A stretch of DNA of 64,000 bases. Source: JANRLF01 sp033762815 (GTDB lineage Bacteria > Bacteroidota > Bacteroidia > Chitinophagales > CAIOSU01). Shown in pieces: positions 1 through 9,316 of this stretch; positions within the stretch are counted from its first letter, which is position 1; the number at the start of each line of letters is the position of its first letter. The stretch is taken from NCBI GenBank assembly GCA_033762815.1, contig JANRLF010000003.1, positions 1-64,000 of the forward strand. The letters run 5' to 3'. The notes under the pieces are model-generated. The model had not been told where the DNA came from, searched no databases, and worked only from the letters and a program-made list of their open reading frames with translations. The position numbers and the translations under genes are program-made.

Positions 1-1
1 A

Positions 2-2446
2 AGTGCAGGTAACTATACCGTTACCATCAGGGATGGAAACGGCTGTACCGTGTCACAAGCTATTGATGTGCTACAACCTAGCCAGTTAACTCTTGCGCTA
101 GTGCAAGATAGCGTCGAATGTTTTGGCGGAAATGATGGCAGTATCATCGCAACAGGTGGGGGTGGCTCCTTGCCCTATGAATATGCTATCAACGGCGGGG
201 CCTATCAGCCATCTGGCAATTTTGGAACCCTTACCGCTGGAAACTATTCAATAACTATAAGGGACGGAAACGGTTGTACGGCAACTCAAACAATTGACGT
301 TTTGCAGCCTGCTCAGTTGACCTTGGCTTTGGTGCAAGATAGCGTGGAATGTTTTGGCGGGAATGATGGCAGTATCACCGCCACTGGAGGTGGTGGCTCC
401 TTGCCTTATGAATATGCTATCAACGGCGGGGCCTATCAGTCATCCAACTTGTTTCCTAGCCTTGTGGCAGCCAACTACTCTATTACTGTAAGGGATGGAA
501 ATGGCTGTACGGCAACTCAAACAGTTGACGTATTGCAGCCTAGCCAGTTAAGCGTGGCACTGGTACAGGATAGCGTGGAATGCTTCGGGGGAAATGACGG
601 TGCTATCACTGCTACGGGGGCTGGGGGTTCCTTGCCTTATGAGTATTCCATCAACGGCGGGGCCTATCAGTCATCCAATGTACTTTCTAGCCTTAGCGCA
701 GGTAACTATACCGTTACCATCAGGGATGGAAACAATTGCACTGCTTCTCAAACAATAAATGTATGGCAACCGACCCAGTTATCAATAAATCTGTCACAGG
801 ATAGTGTAAACTGTTTCGGAGCAGCCGATGGCTCAGTTACTGCAAGTGCGGCAGGGGGTTCACTGCCTTATGAGTATTCCATTAATGGTGGCACATACCA
901 ATCGTCCGGCTCGTTTTTAGGTCTTAATGCAGGAAACTATACCCTAAGGGTAAGAGATGCCAACGGATGTATCGCAAGCGGCACCATCAGTGTATTACAG
1001 CCCTCTGCAATCACTACCGTTGTTAGCCAATTATCGCCAGTTAGTTGTTTTGGCGGTAATGATGGTTCGGCTTCCGTATTGGCTGCTAGTGGTTCTCCTG
1101 GTTATACTTATTTATGGAGCAATGGAAATACAGGTGCTACTGCCAATAATCTACCGGCTGGCTTTGTGCGTGTCACCGTTACCGATGCGCATGCCTGTAT
1201 TAGGATTGATTCGGTAAACATTACCCAGCCAACCCAAATATCCATTACCGCTTTGTTGAGCAATGTTACCTGCTATGGCCAAGCCAATGGTGCTATTTCA
1301 GTAGCTGCTTCGGGTGGGGTACCTGGTTATAGTTACTCATGGATACCGAGTGGAACAGGCGCTAGCATAGGGCAATTACCACCCGCTGTTTATACGGTGC
1401 GTGTCACGGACGCATCAGGGTGTAGCAAAGATTCTAGTTTTACCATCACCCAACCTGCAGATTTGACGGGGACCATCACCTCCATTGATATCACTTGTTT
1501 TGGTGCCAACGATGGTAGTGCCAGTGTAACTGCAAGTGGCGGGGTTGCCCCATACAGTTACTTATGGGATAATGGACAAACTACCCCAACAGCTACATTG
1601 TTTACTCCTGGCACCCATAGCATGGTGATTAGGGATGCCAATGGCTGTACTGAACAATTGACGGTACAGATTGCAAGCCCCAGCCAATTAGAGATTGTCG
1701 CTACCCCTAATAATCCCATTTGTGCGGCGGATAGCAATGGCACCATATCTGTAATTGCAACGGGTGGTACCGGTACTTATGTTTATCTGTGGAGCCACAA
1801 TGATACCTTGAGCAGTGATTTTGCAGATAGTTTAAGGGCTGGCATATACAGCATTACTTGTGTAGATGCCAATAATTGTACCGCAGCCACTGGCACTAAT
1901 TTGACTGATCCGGCTTCAGTAAGCGTTTCGGTCACGGTAGAAGATACGGCTCTTATTTTTGGTGAATCTTCGCAGTTATTGGCAGTGCCTTCATCCAATA
2001 TCAGTGGTGCACCCGTTTATAGCTGGAGCCCTACGGACAACCTGAATTGTATTGATTGTGCTGACCCAATAGCAGGTCCATTGGTTACAGATGCTACTTA
2101 TGAAGTTATCATGACAGATGCCAATGGCTGCTTGGCAAAGGCAAAGGTGAACTTAGTGGTAGATATCTACTCCAGGTTACTGGCTGTGCCTAATGCTTTT
2201 ACACCTAACAATGATGGCTCCAATCCTACTTTCAACGCCTATGGATATGGTTATAAAACCTTTACCATGAAAGTGTTCAACCGATGGGGAGAAAAGGTAT
2301 TTGAAAGTAATGACCAAAACGTAGGTTGGGATGGTTACTATAAGGGAGAACTTCAACTGCCGGGAGTATATGCTTACTTGGTCGAGGTTGAGTATTTGGA
2401 TGGAAAGAAGGCAATGAAGAAAGGAAGTGTAACCCTGTTGCGCTAA
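2..2446 (+). CDS. SprB-repeat adhesin with T9SS type B sorting domain (5' end outside window)
   Basis: The reading frame is open from base 2, so the start lies upstream of the window; a GTG at 50 is internal. The 814 residues visible hold one partial and eight full SprB-type modules of about 75-80 residues, each with a CFGGNDGS-like core, a G-rich strand and a DGNGCT/DANGC end. The first modules are almost identical in DNA, and bases 3-40 recur at about 700-737, which shows recent duplication. The last ~88 residues form the gliding-motility-associated C-terminal (CHU_C, type B sorting) domain: FTPNNDG, FNRWGEKVFE, GWDGYYKG. From the family I infer a long secreted surface adhesin exported by the type IX system and bound at the outer membrane. 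The ligand is unknown. A close relative of this architecture is encoded at 10354-12543. Confidence 0.9.
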   Translation, partial: SAGNYTVTIRDGNGCTVSQAIDVLQPSQLTLALVQDSVECFGGNDGSIIATGGGGSLPYEYAINGGAYQPSGNFGTLTAGNYSITIRDGNGCTATQTIDVLQPAQLTLALVQDSVECFGGNDGSITATGGGGSLPYEYAINGGAYQSSNLFPSLVAANYSITVRDGNGCTATQTVDVLQPSQLSVALVQDSVECFGGNDGAITATGAGGSLPYEYSINGGAYQSSNVLSSLSAGNYTVTIRDGNNCTASQTINVWQPTQLSINLSQDSVNCFGAADGSVTASAAGGSLPYEYSINGGTYQSSGSFLGLNAGNYTLRVRDANGCIASGTISVLQPSAITTVVSQLSPVSCFGGNDGSASVLAASGSPGYTYLWSNGNTGATANNLPAGFVRVTVTDAHACIRIDSVNITQPTQISITALLSNVTCYGQANGAISVAASGGVPGYSYSWIPSGTGASIGQLPPAVYTVRVTDASGCSKDSSFTITQPADLTGTITSIDITCFGANDGSASVTASGGVAPYSYLWDNGQTTPTATLFTPGTHSMVIRDANGCTEQLTVQIASPSQLEIVATPNNPICAADSNGTISVIATGGTGTYVYLWSHNDTLSSDFADSLRAGIYSITCVDANNCTAATGTNLTDPASVSVSVTVEDTALIFGESSQLLAVPSSNISGAPVYSWSPTDNLNCIDCADPIAGPLVTDATYEVIMTDANGCLAKAKVNLVVDIYSRLLAVPNAFTPNNDGSNPTFNAYGYGYKTFTMKVFNRWGEKVFESNDQNVGWDGYYKGELQLPGVYAYLVEVEYLDGKKAMKKGSVTLLR

Positions 2447-2471
2447 GTAGGTTTTCCCTAGTTTTAGGTTT

Positions 2472-3101
2472 ATGGACAAGCGGCATAAATGGAAAAGGCG
2501 GGCATTTATTCTTGCTGGCATTGCTTTATTGGTATTATTACTGTTCGCCTGTCGTTTTCCTATCTTAAGAGGTTTTGGCAATTTTCTTATCTGTGAAAAT
2601 ACCCTGCAGAAAAGCGATGCCATATTTGTGCTTTCCGGTGCCCCGGGAGAAAGAGGCCAAGAGGCTGCAAAAGTGCTCAATGCCGGGTATGCTAATGTTG
2701 CTTATTGCACTGGTGAAAGTGTTCCACAGGATTTGTATTCATTAGGCATTACCCTGAGTGAGTGTGACATAACCCGTAGCAACATGATACGCAGTGGAGC
2801 CGATTCTCTTAAAGTACGGACTATTAAGTATGGTACCTCCACACAAGAGGAGTCGGATACCATCCTCAACTTCTGTAAAAAGCACCGTTTTAAGCAGGTG
2901 ATATTGATTTCCTCAAAGTTTCACACGCGCCGAGTGGGCCAAGCTTTTAGGGAAAAGTTAGAAAGTAAGGGTGTTAAAGTAATCATTCATGGTGCGAGCA
3001 GCGGGGCTTATAATGAACGCAAGTGGTGGCAAAACGAACATGGCCTCATAGCATTGAACAACGAGTACATAAAGCTTATCTACTATTGGCTTAAATACTA
3101 G
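2472..3101 (+). CDS. YdcF/SanA-type DUF218 membrane-anchored protein
   Basis: This is a 209-residue protein with one N-terminal membrane segment (about residues 11-28) followed by a DUF218 domain. The hallmark is the strand-loop DAIFVLSGAPGERG near residue 50, with a later SKFHTRR segment. DUF218 proteins (YdcF, SanA, ElyC) act at the inner membrane; SanA and ElyC affect envelope integrity in enterobacteria, but no reaction is firmly assigned to most members. It begins 25 bases after the preceding adhesin on the same strand and may be cotranscribed. The domain lies on the periplasmic side if the N-terminal helix is an uncleaved anchor. Family assignment is fairly sure, the role is not. Confidence 0.75.
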   Translation: MDKRHKWKRRAFILAGIALLVLLLFACRFPILRGFGNFLICENTLQKSDAIFVLSGAPGERGQEAAKVLNAGYANVAYCTGESVPQDLYSLGITLSECDITRSNMIRSGADSLKVRTIKYGTSTQEESDTILNFCKKHRFKQVILISSKFHTRRVGQAFREKLESKGVKVIIHGASSGAYNERKWWQNEHGLIALNNEYIKLIYYWLKY

Positions 3102-3206
3102 TCTATTTAAAGAAGCTGTGAGTGTCCTGTTTATAAGTATATTTACCTACCCCTCTATTGCCTGTAAAGGCTAACTATTTTTATAGTAGTAAAATCCAGC
3201 TTTGAT

Positions 3207-6200
3207 ATGATTAATATGCTAAAGCAATTGAAGTTTCTCCCATTATTGGGTTGGCTGTTGTTGGCTAATATCTCGCCTGTGTTCGCGCAAACTACTTTAA
3301 GTGCCGGAGATATTGCATTTACTGGGTACAATGCCGATTTGCCCACTACTGATTTTACTTTCGTGCTTTTAAAGGATATCAATGCTGGTACGGTTATCTA
3401 TTTTACCGATAGGGGCTGGCTTTCCGCTGGGGGGTTCAGGGCAAACGAGGGCACCTTGGAATGGACCGCTACGAGTAGCTTAAGTTGTGGCACCGTTATT
3501 CTTGTAAGCGATAGCAGCGGAGGGTTTGCCTCCAGTATTGGCTCTATACAAGATACCAGTACCATCCCACTGGATTTTTCTACTGGTGGCGACCAAATAT
3601 TGGCTTACCAAGGTTCTTCCAGCAATCCTACCTTTATAGCAGGCTTGAATATGGACGGCACAGGTTGGGCCGCAAATGCCACCAATACCAACACTTCGGC
3701 TTTGCCCCCAGGACTTATTAATAATGTGGATGCATTATCCATAAGCCCTGAAGTAGATAATGCTAAGTACAATTGTGCCGTTACCTCCGGAAGTATTGCC
3801 ACTATTTTAGCGGGCATCAATAATTCAAGCAACTGGACCGTAAATGATGCGCAGCAATTGGCCTTATTGCCCACTTGTAGCTTTTCTTGCCCCGTGGTGG
3901 TAAGGGACTGTAATAATGTACCCAACGGCACTGCTTTTATTGATAGTTGTGGTGTATGTGCTGGCGGCAACACGGGTATTGTTCCAAACCCAGACAGTGA
4001 CAGCGACGGGGTATTGGATTGTAATGATGGTTGCCCTAACGATATCAACAAAACTGCCCCTGGGCAATGTGGCTGCGGAAATGCGGACACGGATTCAGAT
4101 AGTGATGGTACTGCCGATTGCAATGACTTATGCCCTAACGATATCAACAAAACTGCCCCTGGGCAATGTGGCTGCGGCATTGCTGACATTGATTCCGATA
4201 ATGACGGAACTGCCGATTGCAATGACTTATGCCCCAGTGACCCTACTAAGATTGCTCCTGGTGTTTGTGGCTGCAACAATCCTGATGTGGATACAGATAA
4301 TGATGGCGTACTAAACTGTAATGATGGATGCCCTTTTGACCCCAACAAGCTTGCTCCTGGTGCTTGTGGCTGCGGCAGGCCTGATACTGATACCGATACG
4401 GATGGCACCGCCGATTGTAATGATGGATGCCCCAACGATGCTTTGAAAACGACTCCTGGCGCCTGTGGCTGTGGAGTGCCCGAAGGCACCTGCTTTGATT
4501 GCGCTGGGGTACTCGGTGGTACTGCATTTGTTGATAGCTGCAATGTATGCGCAGGTGGTAATACTGGTATTGTTCCCAATCCTGATGCAGATAATGACGG
4601 GGTTACGGATTGCAATGATGGATGCCCTAACGACCCTGCCAAGATCAATCCAGGCACTTGTGGTTGTGGCACTCCCGATACAGATGCTGACAGTGATGGG
4701 ACGCCCAACTGCAATGATTTGTGCCCCAATGATGCTAACAAAGTAGCACCAGGTGTATGCGGCTGTAGTGTACCCGATACTGATTCAGATAATGACGGCA
4801 CTCCTAACTGTAATGACCAATGCCCCAATGACAGTAACAAGACGGTTCCTGGTAGCTGCGGTTGCGGAATACTGGATATAGATTCAGATTTTGACTTTAC
4901 GCCCGATTGCAACGACCAATGCCCACTTGACCCTAATAAAATTACGCCCGGCATTTGCGGGTGTGGCCAGCCTGATTTCCCAATAGCCCAAGCAGGGCCT
5001 GACGACACCGTATGTGCCGCCTATCTCACTAATTTAACTGCCACTGGAGGTGTAAGCTATATATGGAGTACGGGCGATACCGGAAACGTGATTGCGGTTT
5101 ATCCACTGGTCAATACCACTTACACAGTAAGCGTTACCAACTTGAACGGTTGCGTTACTACCGATTCGATAAGGATTGACATACTGCCCTCCCCTCAGGT
5201 CGATTTAGGAAATGATACCGCTATTTGTATTGGTAGTTCACTTGCCTTGAATGGTACCGGTATGGGCACCTACTTATGGAGTACTGGCAGTACCGCCCAG
5301 AGTATTACCGTGAGCCCAGGTTTAGATACCCAATATAGACTTGATGTAACTGGAAGCAACGGGTGCATAGGAAGGGATACCATTGATGTGACCGTGAATC
5401 CTTTACCTATTGCCGTTGCAGGAAGGGACACGGCCATTTGCAGGAGCGATTCTGTTTTACTTCAAGGTAGCGGGGGCAATACTTATCAATGGAGCAATGG
5501 TAGTAGTGACAGCACCATTACAGTTGCTCCCGCTAATACCAGCCAGTTCTCTTTGGTGGTAACGGATAGCAATGGCTGTAAGGACGTCGATACGGTAAGT
5601 ATTGTAGTGAACCCTTTGCCAGTAGCAAATGCAGGTAACAATAGGGATATATGCTTTGGCGATAACATTACTTTGACTGCTTCCGGTGGTTTCATTTATA
5701 ACTGGACAACAGGGGAAAACACCGCCAGCATCAATGTGAGCCCTGCCAGTACCTCCATCTTCGAAGTAGTGGTCACTGATGCAAATAATTGCAGCGATTC
5801 CGACCAAGTGAACGTAACCGTAAATCCGCTACCCTTGGTGGCTATTGTTGACCTTGATACCCTTTACTGCGCCATTGACGGCGATTTTCCTGTCAGTTTG
5901 CAAGGTTCTCCTACCGGGGGGCTGTTCAGCGGCACAGGCGTAACTGGCAATAGCTTGAACTATACTGAACCTGGAGGCTTTGTTGTAGAGATTAGCTACA
6001 CGTATATTGATTCGAACGGCTGCAGTGCTATTGCTACTGACAGCACATTTATAGACATATGCGAAAGTGTGGCGGAAATCGGCAGCATACAATCTATCGC
6101 TATACAACCCAATCCATTTGATGACGTATTGTCCATACAAATGGATGCCATAGCAAACGATAAGATAATCGTAAAACTAACAGACTTAATGGGCCGACAA

Positions 6201-6344
6201 ATCCTTATAAGGGAGTATCTATTGAGTATAGGCAGCAACTACTTCAGTATTGATGGGCTACAGGAATTAGGCAGTGGTACCTATTTATTGAACATACAAA
6301 ATGGGAGTGCCCAAAAGGCATATAGATTACTGAAGCTGCAATAA
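3207..6344 (+). CDS. Secreted calcium-binding (thrombospondin-3-like) protein with T9SS type A sorting tail
   Basis: A signal peptide (residues 1 to ~28, ending VFAQ) starts this 1045-residue protein. Residues ~30-230 form a beta-rich N-terminal domain also seen at the head of other Bacteroidota surface proteins. Residues ~235-590 carry a cysteine-rich array of units of the form DxDxDGxxDCNDxCPxDxxKxxPGxCGCG, i.e. thrombospondin type 3-like calcium-binding loops. Two spacer units contain a DSCGVCAGGNTG-type motif. Residues ~595-930 hold four or five Ig/PKD-like repeats with DTxIC and VTDxNGC ends. The last ~80 residues (IQPNPFDDVLSI, LxDLMGRQI, GTYLLNI) are a Por_Secre_tail type A sorting domain. 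Expected location is the cell surface or the medium. Calcium binding is inferred from the Asp spacing. No enzyme domain is seen. Confidence 0.85.
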   Translation: MINMLKQLKFLPLLGWLLLANISPVFAQTTLSAGDIAFTGYNADLPTTDFTFVLLKDINAGTVIYFTDRGWLSAGGFRANEGTLEWTATSSLSCGTVILVSDSSGGFASSIGSIQDTSTIPLDFSTGGDQILAYQGSSSNPTFIAGLNMDGTGWAANATNTNTSALPPGLINNVDALSISPEVDNAKYNCAVTSGSIATILAGINNSSNWTVNDAQQLALLPTCSFSCPVVVRDCNNVPNGTAFIDSCGVCAGGNTGIVPNPDSDSDGVLDCNDGCPNDINKTAPGQCGCGNADTDSDSDGTADCNDLCPNDINKTAPGQCGCGIADIDSDNDGTADCNDLCPSDPTKIAPGVCGCNNPDVDTDNDGVLNCNDGCPFDPNKLAPGACGCGRPDTDTDTDGTADCNDGCPNDALKTTPGACGCGVPEGTCFDCAGVLGGTAFVDSCNVCAGGNTGIVPNPDADNDGVTDCNDGCPNDPAKINPGTCGCGTPDTDADSDGTPNCNDLCPNDANKVAPGVCGCSVPDTDSDNDGTPNCNDQCPNDSNKTVPGSCGCGILDIDSDFDFTPDCNDQCPLDPNKITPGICGCGQPDFPIAQAGPDDTVCAAYLTNLTATGGVSYIWSTGDTGNVIAVYPLVNTTYTVSVTNLNGCVTTDSIRIDILPSPQVDLGNDTAICIGSSLALNGTGMGTYLWSTGSTAQSITVSPGLDTQYRLDVTGSNGCIGRDTIDVTVNPLPIAVAGRDTAICRSDSVLLQGSGGNTYQWSNGSSDSTITVAPANTSQFSLVVTDSNGCKDVDTVSIVVNPLPVANAGNNRDICFGDNITLTASGGFIYNWTTGENTASINVSPASTSIFEVVVTDANNCSDSDQVNVTVNPLPLVAIVDLDTLYCAIDGDFPVSLQGSPTGGLFSGTGVTGNSLNYTEPGGFVVEISYTYIDSNGCSAIATDSTFIDICESVAEIGSIQSIAIQPNPFDDVLSIQMDAIANDKIIVKLTDLMGRQILIREYLLSIGSNYFSIDGLQELGSGTYLLNIQNGSAQKAYRLLKLQ

Positions 6345-6356
6345 AAATGCAAAGCC

Positions 6357-7091
6357 TCAAGGTTCTTTTTGCTCCTCGGGCTTTATTTTAAGCTGCTCTA
6401 TAATATTGTTCATCGTTTCCAATTGTATTTGCTGTATTTCAAGCATTCGCTGGCTATAGCCCAGCATTAAATGATCCAGTTTTTCATGTAGTTGCTGTAT
6501 CTCCAGTTCTGCCTTCAGATTAACTTGATAATCATGCTGCGAACGGGTTCTATCTTTATCTTCTTGCCGGTTCTGGCTCATCATAATGATAGGTGCCTGT
6601 ATGGCCGCTAAACACGACAGGATAAGGTTCAACAAAATAAAGGGATAAGGGTCATACGCCTTATTGCCCAACAGGAAGAGGTTAATTAATATCCAGCCTA
6701 TCAGGAAAGAAAAGAAGGAAAGGATGAACGCCCAGCTTCCACCAAATTCAGCAATTTTGTCGGCCAACCTTTCGCCAATTGTCAAGTCACGCTCCATTTC
6801 TGGTTCTATATCTCTCGAAACCATTTGCGACATGCGCATGCTTTGAAGTACTTGCTTTTGCAGGTTATTCAAGTCGCCGCTTTCATCTTTAAGCAATTGT
6901 TCTACATATTGCTCCCGGTATTTGTTCAGCGCCTCCACTGATATATAGCCTTTGCCGTTCCAGTTTGGATTTTCTGCTTTTATGAGCTGCGATATACTCG
7001 GGCGCAAATAATCGGCATGGGTTACTTGGTTTTTAGGATATACCGCTCCAGTTAGGCCACAGGTAAACCATTCTTTGTTATCTGCTTTCAT
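6357..7091 (-). CDS. DUF1003 family membrane protein
   Basis: The 244-residue product has the DUF1003 core at residues ~103-185: the LTIGERLADKIAEFGGSW motif, two adjacent membrane segments, and PYPFILLNLILSCLAAIQAP with a following MMSQNRQEDKDR. The C-terminal ~60 residues are Q/E/K-rich and likely coiled coil. The N-terminal ~100 residues are soluble and include a short WFTCGLTG segment. Function is not established for the family. It runs convergent to the preceding gene (13 bases apart) and is separated from the T9SS locus upstream by a strong terminator, so it has its own promoter. A 14-bp palindrome (ttcgattaatcgaa) at 7096-7109 sits just before the start and could be an operator. Confidence 0.85.
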   Translation of the reverse strand: MKADNKEWFTCGLTGAVYPKNQVTHADYLRPSISQLIKAENPNWNGKGYISVEALNKYREQYVEQLLKDESGDLNNLQKQVLQSMRMSQMVSRDIEPEMERDLTIGERLADKIAEFGGSWAFILSFFSFLIGWILINLFLLGNKAYDPYPFILLNLILSCLAAIQAPIIMMSQNRQEDKDRTRSQHDYQVNLKAELEIQQLHEKLDHLMLGYSQRMLEIQQIQLETMNNIIEQLKIKPEEQKEP

Positions 7092-7095
7092 AATC

Positions 7096-7109
7096 TTCGA
7101 TTAATCGAA
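7096..7109. promoter_or_regulatory. 14-bp perfect palindrome upstream of the DUF1003 gene
   Basis: The sequence ttcgattaatcgaa is its own reverse complement and lies 5 bases before the ATG at 7091 (minus strand). It could be a repressor site or simply shape the mRNA leader; no regulator is identified. Confidence 0.3.
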
Positions 7110-7120
7110 TTGCGGGAAAT

Positions 7121-7149
7121 AAAAAGGGAGGAATAAAGATTCCTCCCTT
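7121..7149 (-). terminator. Rho-independent terminator ending the T9SS/collagen locus
   Basis: A perfect 11-bp stem (aagggaggaat / attcctccctt) with a 4-base loop is followed on the minus strand by a T-rich run. It lies 25 bases after the stop of the OmpA-PD40 gene and closes the minus-strand cluster that starts near 17 kb. Confidence 0.85.
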
Positions 7150-7173
7150 ATGTACAAAAATGTTATAGTTTGG

Positions 7174-9288
7174 TTATTCCTCAAATTGGATTTTATCACC
7201 TTTCCGTTTCAGCTCACCAATCACTTTATACTGCGTACGACGGTTTTTGGCACGACCCTCTGGGTTATCCTTCTTGCCGATAGAATTTGGTGCAATAGGC
7301 TGTGATTCGCCATAGCCTTTAGGAATCAAACGGTTCACATCAATCCCTTTCGATACTAAATAATCGACACAAGATTGAGCCCTATCCTGAGAAAGCTTTA
7401 AGTTATACTCTTCAGAAGCAATACTATCGGTGTGTGAGCTCAACTCAATAACAATGCTAGGGTTCTCCATCAATAAGGAGTAAAGCGTATCCAATGTCAC
7501 TTTTGATTGGGCAGTAAGTTCTGTACTCTTATATTCATAATAGATATTGCCCAGTGTATAGTTCTTGTTCTTGATAATCTTATCAAGGGTCACATCTTTG
7601 CTAATCGTGTCAGATTCTTCCATCTCCAAGGTAGAAACCTCAATGTATTGTGGGAAGTGCTCCGCTTTCATGAACTTAACGCTATACTTCTTCTCAGCTT
7701 GTACAGGTACAAAGTAGTTACTGGTGGTAACGGAATCAGCCTTAATCAAGCGTGGGGTACCTTCAGTAATGTCATACACCTCTATACGCGCTCCACTCAT
7801 TGGGCCGATGCTGCTTGAATCTTCTCTTTCCTTCAGGGCCCCAGTCACTGCAATGGTTGGTATAAAGGTATAGTTGGCTTGGAAAATATCATCGCAGCAG
7901 GTTTCACTCTTCAAGCCAATAATACCAGGTCTGTTTGAAACCAGATAAAAAATCTTTTTGTCGTCTTCACCCACTGTAAAGTCCAAGTCATCGGCGGATG
8001 AATTGACAGGTGTACCCAGATTCTTCACATCAGCCCAAGTTTTACCATTTCCTTTTACACTGAAATTGTCAAAACCACCAAAACCAGGATGGCCATTTGA
8101 GCTGAAGAACAAAGTACCCTTACGGCTCCAATAATGCGGTGTACGCTCGTCCCACTCTGTATTTACGGCATCGCCTAGGTTCACTGGCTCAGCAGCAAAT
8201 CCGCCCTTATTCACCACGGAATAATAGATATCATAACCGCCTTTGCCGCCTTCCCTGTTGCTTGAAAAATAGAGCGTGTCATTGTCAGTACCTTGCACCA
8301 CTGATGGCTGGGTGTTGTCGCTTTCTGCTTTATTCACTTTTTCATTCAACGCTTTAGGCTTAGTCCAAACCCCATTCTCGAAAGTGGAAACATAGATTTT
8401 ACAGCGGATTTCATTTTCCCCTTGGGCACTGCCACATTGGGTAAAGTACATGCGCTTTCCATCTTTTGTAATTACAGGGTAACCGGTGTGGATAGTATCG
8501 CTGTTAATTGGGGCCGCCACGGGGCTACCTTGTACCCATTGGCCATTCACCTTATTGGCTACGTAGATATGGGAAATAAGCATGCCGCTCTTGTGTAATG
8601 AGCCGTTCAGAACAGAGTCATCATTAATAGAGGCGTAGTACAGCGTATTTTCATTTGCGGTATAAGGGGCAAAATCTGTCCTTGGTTTGTTCAAAGGGGC
8701 TTCCAAATGTGTCACCTTATATTTGGCGGCAGCATTTGCCTGGGCTATTGCACTGTCGCAACCATCTATTTCAACCTTGGCATGCCTCAACTGCGATTTA
8801 ACTTCTTCACTACCTGATTGGGTGGAAGTAAACTCATTGAAGGTCTTTTTGGCCCCTTCGTAATCGCCATTCATTTTCTGCATTTGGGCGTAATAGTACT
8901 TCGCCAAAGGATATTTGCTGGCGTCGCCGTCCAATACTTTCTTATAAAATTTTTCGGCCGTCTTATAATCTCTTGCCAAACGGTAGCTTTCAGCCATATT
9001 GTACAATAGGCTCAAATCGCTGGGCTTCTTTTCATTCAGCTCCTTGTAAAGCTCCATTGCATCGTAATAGTTGCCTGCATCCAATGTATTTTGGGCATAC
9101 TTTACTTTTTGCTTATAGTTCAACTTGCCCGGCTCGCCTTGATTGGTGGAGGCCATTTTCAAAGTTGATACTTCTGATGGCGTAAATTTTGGCTTACTGC
9201 TTGAGTCAACGGACTCAACAGCATCTTGGGCAAATAGTATATTGTTGGCTGTAATAGCAAGTGTAAGCAGAAAAGCTATTCTTTTCAT
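7174..9288 (-). CDS. OmpA-family protein with TPR and PD40 propeller (PorE-like)
   Basis: This 704-residue protein has a signal peptide (to ~residue 20, LFAQ) and a TPR segment (~55-170). A PD40/WD40-like beta-propeller follows at ~200-450, with repeated YFSSNREGGKGGYDIY and LFFSSNGHPGFGGFD blades, then a carboxypeptidase-regulatory-like beta domain (~480-570) and a C-terminal OmpA peptidoglycan-binding domain (~580-695; SSHTDSIASEEYN, LSQDRAQSCVDYLV, GYGESQP, NRRTQYKV). The same order is known for PorE of Porphyromonas, a T9SS component bridging peptidoglycan and outer membrane. It is the last gene of the minus-strand cluster, directly behind a PorP/SprF gene, a pairing seen at many cargo-specific T9SS loci. 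It probably anchors or couples the neighbouring porin and adhesins to the wall. A second protein of this architecture is at 45724-47976. Confidence 0.85.
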   Translation of the reverse strand: MKRIAFLLTLAITANNILFAQDAVESVDSSSKPKFTPSEVSTLKMASTNQGEPGKLNYKQKVKYAQNTLDAGNYYDAMELYKELNEKKPSDLSLLYNMAESYRLARDYKTAEKFYKKVLDGDASKYPLAKYYYAQMQKMNGDYEGAKKTFNEFTSTQSGSEEVKSQLRHAKVEIDGCDSAIAQANAAAKYKVTHLEAPLNKPRTDFAPYTANENTLYYASINDDSVLNGSLHKSGMLISHIYVANKVNGQWVQGSPVAAPINSDTIHTGYPVITKDGKRMYFTQCGSAQGENEIRCKIYVSTFENGVWTKPKALNEKVNKAESDNTQPSVVQGTDNDTLYFSSNREGGKGGYDIYYSVVNKGGFAAEPVNLGDAVNTEWDERTPHYWSRKGTLFFSSNGHPGFGGFDNFSVKGNGKTWADVKNLGTPVNSSADDLDFTVGEDDKKIFYLVSNRPGIIGLKSETCCDDIFQANYTFIPTIAVTGALKEREDSSSIGPMSGARIEVYDITEGTPRLIKADSVTTSNYFVPVQAEKKYSVKFMKAEHFPQYIEVSTLEMEESDTISKDVTLDKIIKNKNYTLGNIYYEYKSTELTAQSKVTLDTLYSLLMENPSIVIELSSHTDSIASEEYNLKLSQDRAQSCVDYLVSKGIDVNRLIPKGYGESQPIAPNSIGKKDNPEGRAKNRRTQYKVIGELKRKGDKIQFEE

Positions 9289-9316
9289 TTCGGTGGAATT
9301 TTGAAAATAATTCTTC

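Noticed and set aside
3605..5008. 467-residue minus-strand ORF with GxLGHxSLQ repeats
   Set aside because: Antisense of the thrombospondin-3-like array; composition mirrors the real repeats and the coding strand has a signal peptide and sorting tail.
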